A stretch of DNA of 10,840 bases from Bacteroidota bacterium (lineage in GTDB: Bacteria; Bacteroidota; Bacteroidia; Bacteroidales; PXBB01): positions 1 through 10,840 of the forward strand of contig JAKIYU010000062.1 of the NCBI GenBank assembly GCA_022708385.1, written 5' to 3'. The notes under the pieces are model-generated. The model made no database searches. It was given only the letters and a program-made list of their open reading frames with translations, and was not told the DNA's origin. The position numbers and the translations under genes were made by a program. Shown piece by piece: positions 1 to 5,580 of this stretch (positions are counted from its first letter, which is position 1; each line of letters begins with the position of its first letter).

Positions 1-746
1 TTTAAATCTGTTCCTGTCCAGGCGATATCGACAGTATCCCCCACCTGAAAGACTTCCCCGCCATTGGGATAGGTTAACTCTATTGTAGGTTCAGGTGCAA
101 TAATAAAGCAGTTATTGCTTACGTCGTTAAGGGTATTGTTATCAACATCGGTTATTTTTACCTTACAGAAATAGGAAGGATTGTTGGGAACGGTCCATTG
201 GTAGGAAGTAAGGTTGGCAGGGACATTATTTGAAATATTTAACCAACTGGCGCCATTATCGACAGAATATTGTAACCGGAGGCTTGTGGAAGCGGTGGTG
301 TGCCACTGTATATTTTTAACCTCCCCCACATAATATGTTTCACCGCCATTTGGTGCCACCAGTGCAAAAGCCGGCATTACAATCTGAAATACATTATCAC
401 TTATATCAACCACGTTCTGATTATTCCAATAGGTTACCCTTACCTTGGCGTTGGCTGATTGTATGAAAGGAATATCCCACGAATGGGAGCCGCCATTATC
501 ATCGCTCCATCCCCAGTATAAATAATTCCACGACAGCCCGTCATTTAAAGAATACTCAATGTAAATTGAACCACTTATGCCTGAACCTGTCCATGAAATG
601 GTTTGTGTGGAGTTGGCTTCCCACACTTCTCCCCCGTTTGGCGTTACCAATGTAATACTCTGGCTTCTAAGGCTGGTTGCAGTAAAAATAAATAAAGATA
701 AATAACTGAAAAAATATGCTTTTTTAAAGAATAATCCTCTCCTCAT
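1..746 (-). CDS. Secreted protein with repeated PNGGE beta-sandwich domains (5' part; runs off window start)
   Basis: This is an open frame of 248 complete codons from ATG at 746 that continues past base 1, so the C-terminus is missing. Residues 1-29 look like a signal peptide: Arg/Lys-rich start, hydrophobic stretch 11-26, probable cleavage near S28-Q29. The mature part is a tandem array. PNGGE occurs at residues 36-40, 132-136 and 227-231, a period of 95-96 residues. Each copy is followed by an aromatic/glycine segment, I-x-W (I50-W52, IQW and IAW in the three copies) and a Y-S-x-(D/N)-G-x-S-W strand. This pattern is typical of Ig/fibronectin-like repeats in extracellular Bacteroidota proteins (Kre9/KNH-like, PF10342 type). 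A surface or adhesive role is inferred; no catalytic domain is visible. Many such proteins end in a T9SS sorting domain, but that end lies outside the window. Confidence 0.85.
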   Translation of the reverse strand, partial: MRRGLFFKKAYFFSYLSLFIFTATSLRSQSITLVTPNGGEVWEANSTQTISWTGSGISGSIYIEYSLNDGLSWNYLYWGWSDDNGGSHSWDIPFIQSANAKVRVTYWNNQNVVDISDNVFQIVMPAFALVAPNGGETYYVGEVKNIQWHTTASTSLRLQYSVDNGASWLNISNNVPANLTSYQWTVPNNPSYFCKVKITDVDNNTLNDVSNNCFIIAPEPTIELTYPNGGEVFQVGDTVDIAWTGTDL

Positions 747-783
747 TGTTTGTCTATTAAAATAAATCCCGTTAATGATTACA

Positions 784-791
784 CAAATTTA
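784..791 (-). promoter_or_regulatory. Candidate -7 box for the PNGGE-repeat gene
   Basis: On the minus strand this reads TAAATTTG, matching the Bacteroidota -7 consensus TAnnTTTG. It sits 37 bases before the ATG at 746, implying a short untranslated leader of about 33 bases. No convincing TTG -33 element is present at the usual 19-21 bp spacing, and the spacer is very AT-rich, so a chance match is possible. Confidence 0.35.
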
Positions 792-938
792 ATTAAATAA
801 GTTTATAAAACTATCATTTTAAACATACAATTTATTCCCGATTTTATAAAAAAAGATTAAGAAATAATATAGCCTTGAAAAAATTAACAATTTTAAAATA
901 TTGAAATTCAATTACATAAAATATATTTTAAATATTTT

Positions 939-961
939 AGTACTTTGTTATACATAGTACT
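939..961. promoter_or_regulatory. 23-bp palindrome, probable PadR operator
   Basis: This is a near-perfect dyad centred at 950. AGTACT (939-944) and TGT (946-948) are mirrored by ACA (952-954) and AGTACT (956-961). Only the centre and one symmetric base pair on each side break the symmetry. It lies directly upstream of the -7 box at 973-980, where it would cover the -33 region, and 24 bp before the padR start codon. PadR proteins are dimeric winged-helix repressors that commonly autoregulate through such dyads with TGT/ACA cores. Operator identity is inferred from position and symmetry. Confidence 0.6.
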
Positions 962-972
962 GTTTTTTGTAT

Positions 973-980
973 TATATTTG
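973..980 (+). promoter_or_regulatory. Candidate -7 box for the padR-pspC operon
   Basis: TATATTTG matches TAnnTTTG exactly and ends only 4 bases before the ATG at 985. Transcription from this box would begin at or within a base or two of the start codon, giving a leaderless message. TTTG at 944-947 is 25 bp upstream, longer than the normal 19-21 bp spacing, so the -33 contact is weak or absent. Confidence 0.5.
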
Positions 981-984
981 TCGC

Positions 985-1302
985 ATGAATTTGAACATCG
1001 AAAATAACAAAGCGCAGATGCGCAAAGGGGTGCTTGAATTATGCATTTTAAGCATGTTAAGGCAAAGGGATATGTATGTATCAGACCTTCTTGATGAAAT
1101 GAAAAACGCTCGTTTGCTTGTAGTAGAGGGCACTTTATACCCTTTGCTAACACGTCTGAAAAATGAAAATTTTCTTACCTACCGTTGGGAAGAGTCAAAA
1201 ATGGGCCCCCCACGTAAATATTATAAGATTACCGAAGAATTGAACAAAGGCTGGCGAGAGCTAATATTATCAGTAAATAAAATTATAAATCAAAATATAT
1301 AA
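985..1302 (+). CDS. PadR-family transcriptional regulator
   Basis: The product is a 105-residue winged helix-turn-helix repressor. The core runs from M12-R-K-G-V-L-E-L (helix 1) through D34-L-L-D-E-M (helix 2) and the recognition-helix segment E48-G-T-L-Y-P-L-L-T-R-L, to the wing with G74-P-P-R-K-Y-Y. These are hallmark PadR motifs. The length fits the short PadR-s2 subfamily, in which a single C-terminal helix mediates dimerisation. A longer frame could begin at TTG 967, but that would overlap the promoter box. ATG 985 gives the M-N-x-x-I-E-N-x-K-A-Q-M-R-K-G-V-L-E start usual for Bacteroidota homologues. The stop is 6 nt before the PspC gene, so the two are co-transcribed and the regulator probably controls its own operon through the 939-961 dyad. 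The inducing signal is unknown. Confidence 0.92.
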   Translation: MNLNIENNKAQMRKGVLELCILSMLRQRDMYVSDLLDEMKNARLLVVEGTLYPLLTRLKNENFLTYRWEESKMGPPRKYYKITEELNKGWRELILSVNKIINQNI

Positions 1303-1308
1303 AGAGCA

Positions 1309-2805
1309 ATGAAAAAAACAGTTACAGCCAACATAGGCAATTTGATATTTCACTTAGATGAAGATGCTTATGAGCTACTTACCAGGTATCTGACGGGTTT
1401 AAAGAGCAAATACAAGGACACCCAGGGGCATGAAGAGATTATAAGTGATATTGAATCGCGTGTGGCTGAGATATTACAGATGAAGTTATCAAATGCAAAG
1501 CAGGTAATAAACATAGAAGATGTAAACCATGTGATAGAAATTATGGGAAAGCCTGAGGACTTTGAAGGCGGCAACAACGTTGAAAATGACACAGATGATG
1601 ACAAATACAGAAAGTTATACAGGGATGATGATGATAAGATTGTAGCGGGTGTTTGCAGTGGTATCGGGGCCTATTTCAGCACCGACCCGTTATGGGTAAG
1701 GATAGCATTTATTGTTACCACATTGTTGTTTTCTGCAGGTATATGGATATACCTGATACTGTGGCTTATAGTTCCCAAGGCAAAAACCACCAAAGAAAAG
1801 CTGGAAATGAGAGGAAAAAAAATCAATATATCCAATATAGAAAATACTATTAAAGATGATCTTAACGACCTTAAAGAATTCAGCAATGATGCGGGGGATG
1901 TTTTAAAAAACAAAAAAAAAAACAGAAAGGGGATAGATAAGTTTTTTCATTTTATTTTTCTCATTGCTAAATATTTTGTAAAATCCATAGGCATTATCAT
2001 TGGCATATTATTCATCTTTATCGGAGTCTTTCTTCTCATTGGATTTGTAAGTTCATTTTTCAACATAGTCCCGTTCCAGATTGGCGATGAGCAGATTCAA
2101 CTGAGTGGTATTACCATACCCGACCTCTTGAATTTGGTTTATCCGTCGCCCTTTTACATTTATATCAGTATTCTGGGTATAGTCTTTCTCATTGCCACAC
2201 CCCTGATAATTTTTGTTTACTATGGCGTTAAACTGGTTTTCGGGTTTAAATACAGGAGCAGGATTATTGGTTTTTCGAGCTTTTCATTATGGATTATAGG
2301 ACTTGTTCTATGTTTGATTTCAGGATTTCAAATAGCAAGGTCATTTTCGAACAAAGCTCTTGTGACAGAAAAAATTACCAGCAGTATAAACGCTGAGCAA
2401 AAAGTTAAACTCGACATTAACCTCGATGAAGAAGAAAAGCTGAAATTTGAGAATGATGCCTTACAACTGGGGCATCTTTATCTGGTCTCCGACAGTGGTA
2501 AAAATGTCTTTATGGGTGAGCCTCAGATAGAAATAGTAAACAACAGTCGCAGCAGTGAAATTGAAATACTCTTACTATACACTTCAAGGGGAGAAAACAA
2601 GGAAACTGCCGTTAATAATGCCAAAGGCATTTACTACCCTGCCACAATAAATGACTCTATAGTAAAGCTTCCCGCCTACTATTATATTAAAAACGACCTG
2701 AAATGGCGCATGCAGAACCTAAAGGTACAGGTTAAAATACCCGAAAACAATGATGTTATTTATTCCAAAGCTACCAGGGAATATCTTGATAAAACTGTCA
2801 AATAG
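1309..2805 (+). CDS. PspC-domain integral membrane protein
   Basis: This is a 498-residue envelope protein encoded 6 nt after padR. Residues 1-90 form a soluble, acidic N-terminal region, a predicted alpha-helical module often found before PspC in Bacteroidota. Residues 101-159 are the PspC domain: R-K-L-Y-R, then V112-A-G-V-C-S-G-I-G-A-Y-F, D126-P-L-W-V-R, a hydrophobic helix and the closing W152-L-I-V-P. A charged linker (160-212, with a K/N-rich run at 201-206) precedes three further hydrophobic segments near 222-255, 284-314 and 322-345. The C-terminal 150 residues are soluble and predicted extracytoplasmic. PspC in proteobacteria is the membrane sensor of the phage-shock response. In Bacteroidota, PadR-PspC pairs are frequent but poorly characterised. 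An envelope-stress role is inferred from the domain. Confidence 0.93.
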   Translation: MKKTVTANIGNLIFHLDEDAYELLTRYLTGLKSKYKDTQGHEEIISDIESRVAEILQMKLSNAKQVINIEDVNHVIEIMGKPEDFEGGNNVENDTDDDKYRKLYRDDDDKIVAGVCSGIGAYFSTDPLWVRIAFIVTTLLFSAGIWIYLILWLIVPKAKTTKEKLEMRGKKINISNIENTIKDDLNDLKEFSNDAGDVLKNKKKNRKGIDKFFHFIFLIAKYFVKSIGIIIGILFIFIGVFLLIGFVSSFFNIVPFQIGDEQIQLSGITIPDLLNLVYPSPFYIYISILGIVFLIATPLIIFVYYGVKLVFGFKYRSRIIGFSSFSLWIIGLVLCLISGFQIARSFSNKALVTEKITSSINAEQKVKLDINLDEEEKLKFENDALQLGHLYLVSDSGKNVFMGEPQIEIVNNSRSSEIEILLLYTSRGENKETAVNNAKGIYYPATINDSIVKLPAYYYIKNDLKWRMQNLKVQVKIPENNDVIYSKATREYLDKTVK

Positions 2806-2833
2806 TTTTTTTAAAAACAATTCAGGCTTTTGA

Positions 2834-2865
2834 CTTGTCTAACTGAATCAAAAGATTTATTTTTG
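2834..2865 (+). promoter_or_regulatory. Probable promoter of the antiporter gene
   Basis: TATTTTTG at 2858-2865 matches TAnnTTTG. A TTG at 2835-2837 lies 20 bp upstream, within the 19-21 bp spacing of Bacteroidota -33/-7 promoters. The start codon at 2882 would leave a leader of roughly 10-12 bases. This suggests that the antiporter is transcribed separately from padR-pspC despite the short 76-bp gap. Confidence 0.45.
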
Positions 2866-2881
2866 AAGTCAGTTATCAGTA

Positions 2882-4873
2882 ATGGAAATACCTGTATTAA
2901 AAGATATAGTTATTATTTTAGGCCTATCGGTCGTAATAATTTTGGCCTTTCAAAGGCTAAAGCTCCCTTCAGTTCTTGGTTTTCTTATTACAGGTCTTAT
3001 TTGCGGGCCCAATGGCTTAAAGCTGATACATGCCACGCATGAAGTGGAGCTTATTGCAGAAATAGGTATTATTTTCCTTCTTTTTGTTATTGGTATTGAA
3101 TTTTCACTTAAAACCCTTTCTTCCATTAAAAAAACTGTAATCGGCGGTGGTTTAATGCAAGTTTTGGGCACTATTGCTGTCATAGCCTTTCTGGCTCATC
3201 AGTTCAAACTCCCATGGAATCAGGCTGTTTTTATAGGGTTTCTGTTGTCGCTGAGTAGTACAGCTATTGTTTTAAAAATTCTTCAGGAAAGAGGTGAAAT
3301 TACTTCTCCCCATGGCAGGGTATCGGTAGGCATATTAATCTTTCAGGATATCATTGTTGTGCCCATGATGCTCATAACTCCCTTACTGGCCGGCAAAGAT
3401 ACAAACCTGACACACAGTTTGCTTATAATGGGAGCAAAGGTTGTGGGTATTATCGGCATTATGTTTGTTTTGGCCAGATACATCGTACCTATTTTACTTC
3501 AGCTTGTTGTCAAAGCCAAAAGCAGAGAATTATTTATTCTAACCGTTGTTGTGCTGTGTTTTTCAACAGCATGGCTTACTTCAAGCTTAGGGCTTTCATT
3601 AGCGTTAGGCGCTTTTTTCGCAGGATTAATTATATCTGAATCTGATTACAGCCATCAGGCTACCGCCTATATCCTCCCTTTTCGTGAGATTTTTGTCAGC
3701 TTCTTTTTTGTTTCGGTAGGAATGTTGCTTAATCTCAAATTTTTTGTTAATCACCTAGTCAGTATTCATCTGTTAACCCTTGCGGTTGTTCTAGTGAAGA
3801 TGTTAATCATTACAATAACTGTTTTGCTGTTGCGTTATCCAGCCCGCACCATATTTATAACCGCCCTTTCATTGTTCCAGGTGGGAGAATTTGCATTTCT
3901 GCTTTCGGTGAGTGGCTTGAAATATAAATTATTGACGCCGGATGTTTATCAATATTTTCTTGCTGTTTCAATTCTAAGCATGGGGCTGACCCCCTTTTTA
4001 ATACACTATGCATCACAAATCTCAACATTTTTAATCAAGCACCTGTTGCCAAAAGCTGTACGTGCAAGGTTGCAAAGTATGAGGTTGCATAAGACCAGGA
4101 CGGAACACAGAGAGCACGATTATTCCGACCATCTGGTAATTATTGGTTATGGCACCAACGGCGAAAACCTTTCGATTGCATCTAAAGAAGCCAATATTCC
4201 TTACGTGGTAGTGGAACTGGACCCCGAAATTTTTAAAACCATCAAAGCGCAGGGTATGCCAGTAATTTTTGGCGATGCCTGTGATGAAATTATACTGCAG
4301 CATGTGAATATCCACAAAGCCAGGGTGATTGTTATTGCCATTTCAGACCCGCTGGCTGCAAAAAAAATAATTACCCGTATCCGTGAAATTACTGAAACAG
4401 CCTACATCATTGTCAGGGTAAAGCAGAAAACCGAAATTGAAGAAATTTTCAGGTTGGGTGCCGATGAAGTAATACCTGAGGAATTTGAAACTTCAATCGG
4501 AATATTTACCAGCGTATTGCGCAAATACCTTGTACCGGTTGATGAAATAGAAAGGTTTACAAACCGCTTCCGCTCAATGAATTACGAAATTCTTAGAAAC
4601 ATACCCATAGAAAATGCGCCTAAACTCTCCATCCCGGATATGACCATTGCCACACTGCCCGTTTTGCAAAGCCATAATAAAGTGGTAGGTAAAACCATTG
4701 CCGAATCAAATATCAGGGTTGAATATGGTGTGAATATTCTGGCTATTAAAAGAGGAAATAGATATATTACTGAAATTAAACCCAGCACCGAAATTTTGCA
4801 GGATGACATTCTTTTCGTTTTTGGACGCCCTAATAACATTACATGGATAAATAAATGCTTTAAGGGAGTTTAA
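2882..4873 (+). CDS. CPA2/Kef-type monovalent cation:proton antiporter with RCK (TrkA-N/TrkA-C) regulatory domains
   Basis: The product is a 663-residue inner-membrane transporter. Residues 5-385 form the Na+/H+ exchanger domain, with about 12 hydrophobic segments. They include the CPA2 motifs G70-I-E-F, S124-S-T-A, F154-Q-D-I-I-V-V-P (with the conserved Asp156 in the ion path) and G243-A-F-F-A-G. Residues 417-535 are a TrkA-N/RCK Rossmann domain with the dinucleotide loop G422-Y-G-T-N-G and an acidic residue (E445) ending the second strand, favouring NAD(H). A TrkA-C domain covers about 590-655. This three-part order matches KefB/KefC and YbaL-like proteins, which exchange K+ or Na+ for H+ and are gated by cytosolic ligands. 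Transported ion and gating ligand cannot be read from sequence; no KefF/KefG-type ancillary reductase is adjacent. The start at 2882 directly precedes the first membrane segment. Confidence 0.93.
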   Translation: MEIPVLKDIVIILGLSVVIILAFQRLKLPSVLGFLITGLICGPNGLKLIHATHEVELIAEIGIIFLLFVIGIEFSLKTLSSIKKTVIGGGLMQVLGTIAVIAFLAHQFKLPWNQAVFIGFLLSLSSTAIVLKILQERGEITSPHGRVSVGILIFQDIIVVPMMLITPLLAGKDTNLTHSLLIMGAKVVGIIGIMFVLARYIVPILLQLVVKAKSRELFILTVVVLCFSTAWLTSSLGLSLALGAFFAGLIISESDYSHQATAYILPFREIFVSFFFVSVGMLLNLKFFVNHLVSIHLLTLAVVLVKMLIITITVLLLRYPARTIFITALSLFQVGEFAFLLSVSGLKYKLLTPDVYQYFLAVSILSMGLTPFLIHYASQISTFLIKHLLPKAVRARLQSMRLHKTRTEHREHDYSDHLVIIGYGTNGENLSIASKEANIPYVVVELDPEIFKTIKAQGMPVIFGDACDEIILQHVNIHKARVIVIAISDPLAAKKIITRIREITETAYIIVRVKQKTEIEEIFRLGADEVIPEEFETSIGIFTSVLRKYLVPVDEIERFTNRFRSMNYEILRNIPIENAPKLSIPDMTIATLPVLQSHNKVVGKTIAESNIRVEYGVNILAIKRGNRYITEIKPSTEILQDDILFVFGRPNNITWINKCFKGV

Positions 4874-4965
4874 GAAGAAGTTAACAAGTGCCTAAAGTTT
4901 AAAGTACTTAAAGTTATAAATTACTGCAAGGTCTATAAACTATAATTACACCTACTAGGTATCCA

Positions 4966-5022
4966 GTACTTTCCCCCTTTTACCTTAATAATTTACCCTC
5001 GGTACTTGGTACTTTCCCCCTT
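4966..5022. repeat. Short direct repeat GTACTTTCCCCCTT in decayed spacer
   Basis: The 14-mer GTACTTTCCCCCTT occurs exactly at 4966-4979 and 5009-5022, with an additional GGTACTT at 5001-5007. The surrounding spacer (4874-5028) is low in complexity, with C-runs and repeated TTTAAAGTACTTAAAG-like strings near 4897-4915, and has no gene. No terminator hairpin followed by a T-tract is evident after the antiporter. The sequence may be a dispersed intergenic repeat or erosion debris next to the pseudogene. Confidence 0.4.
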
Positions 5023-5028
5023 CCCCTA

Positions 5029-5338
5029 CTAACTTACTTTAAACATATCAATGGTAATGGCACTGGCAAATATGGCTATTTTATTATCATTATTTGAAAA
5101 CTTCGGTTCTATGTTCACGTTGTATTTGTCGGCAGTTGTAAATATTTCCTTGACAACTCCTGCCCACTTTTTATTATATGTTACCTATCCGGTTACCCTG
5201 AGCATCTTTAATGATAAAGTTCCATGCTTTCCAGTCGCCTGAAATTTCGGCAATTTGCAAACCGTTGGTGCCAAATATTCTGAAAGTTGGTTTAAATAAT
5301 TTGAATTTCCGGTTGAAAGTTGTTTGTATCGAAAAAAT
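5029..5338 (-). pseudogene. Remnant of a phospholipid scramblase / LURP-one-related-like gene
   Basis: Read on the minus strand, two consecutive frames give one continuous family-like protein. From 5338 to 5177 the reading has 54 codons and includes K-F-K-L-F-K-P-T-F-R-I-F-G-T-N-G, then G-D-W-K-A-W-N-F and D-A-Q-G-N-R-I-G-N-I, ending in TAA at 5174-5176. From 5172 a frame shifted by one base continues with K-K-W-A-G-V-V-K-E-I-F-T-T-A-D-K-Y-N-V-N-I and a hydrophobic tail with A-I-T-I-D-M, stopping at TAG 5029-5031. The W-K-x-W-x-F, K-K-W-A-G and F-T-x-A-D-x-Y blocks and an I-D-M tail are what I recall for scramblase/LURP-one (tubby-like fold) proteins. A stop codon lies just upstream (5339-5341) and the N-terminal half is missing, so this is a truncated, frameshifted gene. 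Family assignment is from memory of motifs only. Confidence 0.6.
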
Positions 5339-5393
5339 TAGTGGCAAAAAAATTAAATCTTAAAATTATATGTAAAATATTAAAAATATTATT

Positions 5394-5401
5394 TATTTTT
5401 G
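5394..5401 (+). promoter_or_regulatory. Candidate -7 box of the TPP-controlled operon
   Basis: TATTTTTG matches TAnnTTTG and ends 16 bases before the riboswitch P1 stem. Transcription starting near 5405-5407 would therefore include the whole aptamer. No clear TTG was found 19-21 bp upstream, where the sequence is almost pure A/T. Confidence 0.45.
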
Positions 5402-5417
5402 CATCGTACAATTTCGT

Positions 5418-5511
5418 ACACGGGGTGCCTGAATATCTGCAAAGATATCATAAAGGCTGAGATCACACCCTTACAACTTGCTCCGGGTAATGCCGGCGAA
5501 AGGAAAGGTGT
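5418..5511 (+). promoter_or_regulatory. TPP (thiamine pyrophosphate) riboswitch, THI element
   Basis: All conserved TPP-aptamer pieces are present in order. P1 is ACAC 5418-5421 with GTGT 5508-5511. P2 is GGGT 5423-5426 with ACCC 5467-5470. P3 is GCCT 5427-5430 with AGGC 5454-5457. An extra P3a hairpin has ATATC 5433-5437 paired with GATAT 5444-5448. The pyrimidine-sensing CTGAGA lies at 5457-5462. The pyrophosphate-side arm is CCGG 5483-5486 with CCGG 5493-5496, flanking the signature GGGTAATGCCGGCG. It stands in the 5' leader of the TonB-dependent receptor, 69 bases before its start. TPP binding is expected to switch off expression of the receptor and the gene behind it, marking the operon as thiamine-related. 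Confidence 0.95.
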
Positions 5512-5522
5512 TTTAAATTTTA

Positions 5523-5553
5523 AAATAACAGTATTTCCCCGGTAATGTTATTT
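5523..5553 (+). other. Hairpin downstream of the aptamer, possible expression platform
   Basis: AAATAACA (5523-5530) pairs perfectly with TGTTATTT (5546-5553), enclosing a 15-base loop that contains CCCCGG (5537-5542). That loop is complementary to CGGGG in the aptamer (5421-5425) and to CCGGG (5483-5487), so mutually exclusive foldings are conceivable. No T-tract follows, so it does not look like a simple intrinsic terminator. The switching mechanism is inference. Confidence 0.45.
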
Positions 5554-5580
5554 AAAGTTTAATTCAAAAACAGCAAAAAA

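Noticed and set aside
967..984. Upstream TTG start extending PadR by six residues
   Set aside because: It would place the start within or before the -7 box, and the ATG at 985 gives the N-terminus usual for Bacteroidota PadR proteins.
2806..2830. Terminator after the PspC gene
   Set aside because: There is a T-run and an A-run but no GC-containing stem, so an intrinsic terminator is not supported.
4897..4972. AGTACTTT/AAAGTACT strings as further PadR operator half-sites
   Set aside because: They lack the mirrored second arm and the TGT/ACA core, and do not sit at a promoter.
5051..5242. 63-codon plus-strand open frame
   Set aside because: It is the opposite strand of the scramblase/LURP-one-like remnant, whose minus-strand reading gives a coherent family-like sequence across two frames.
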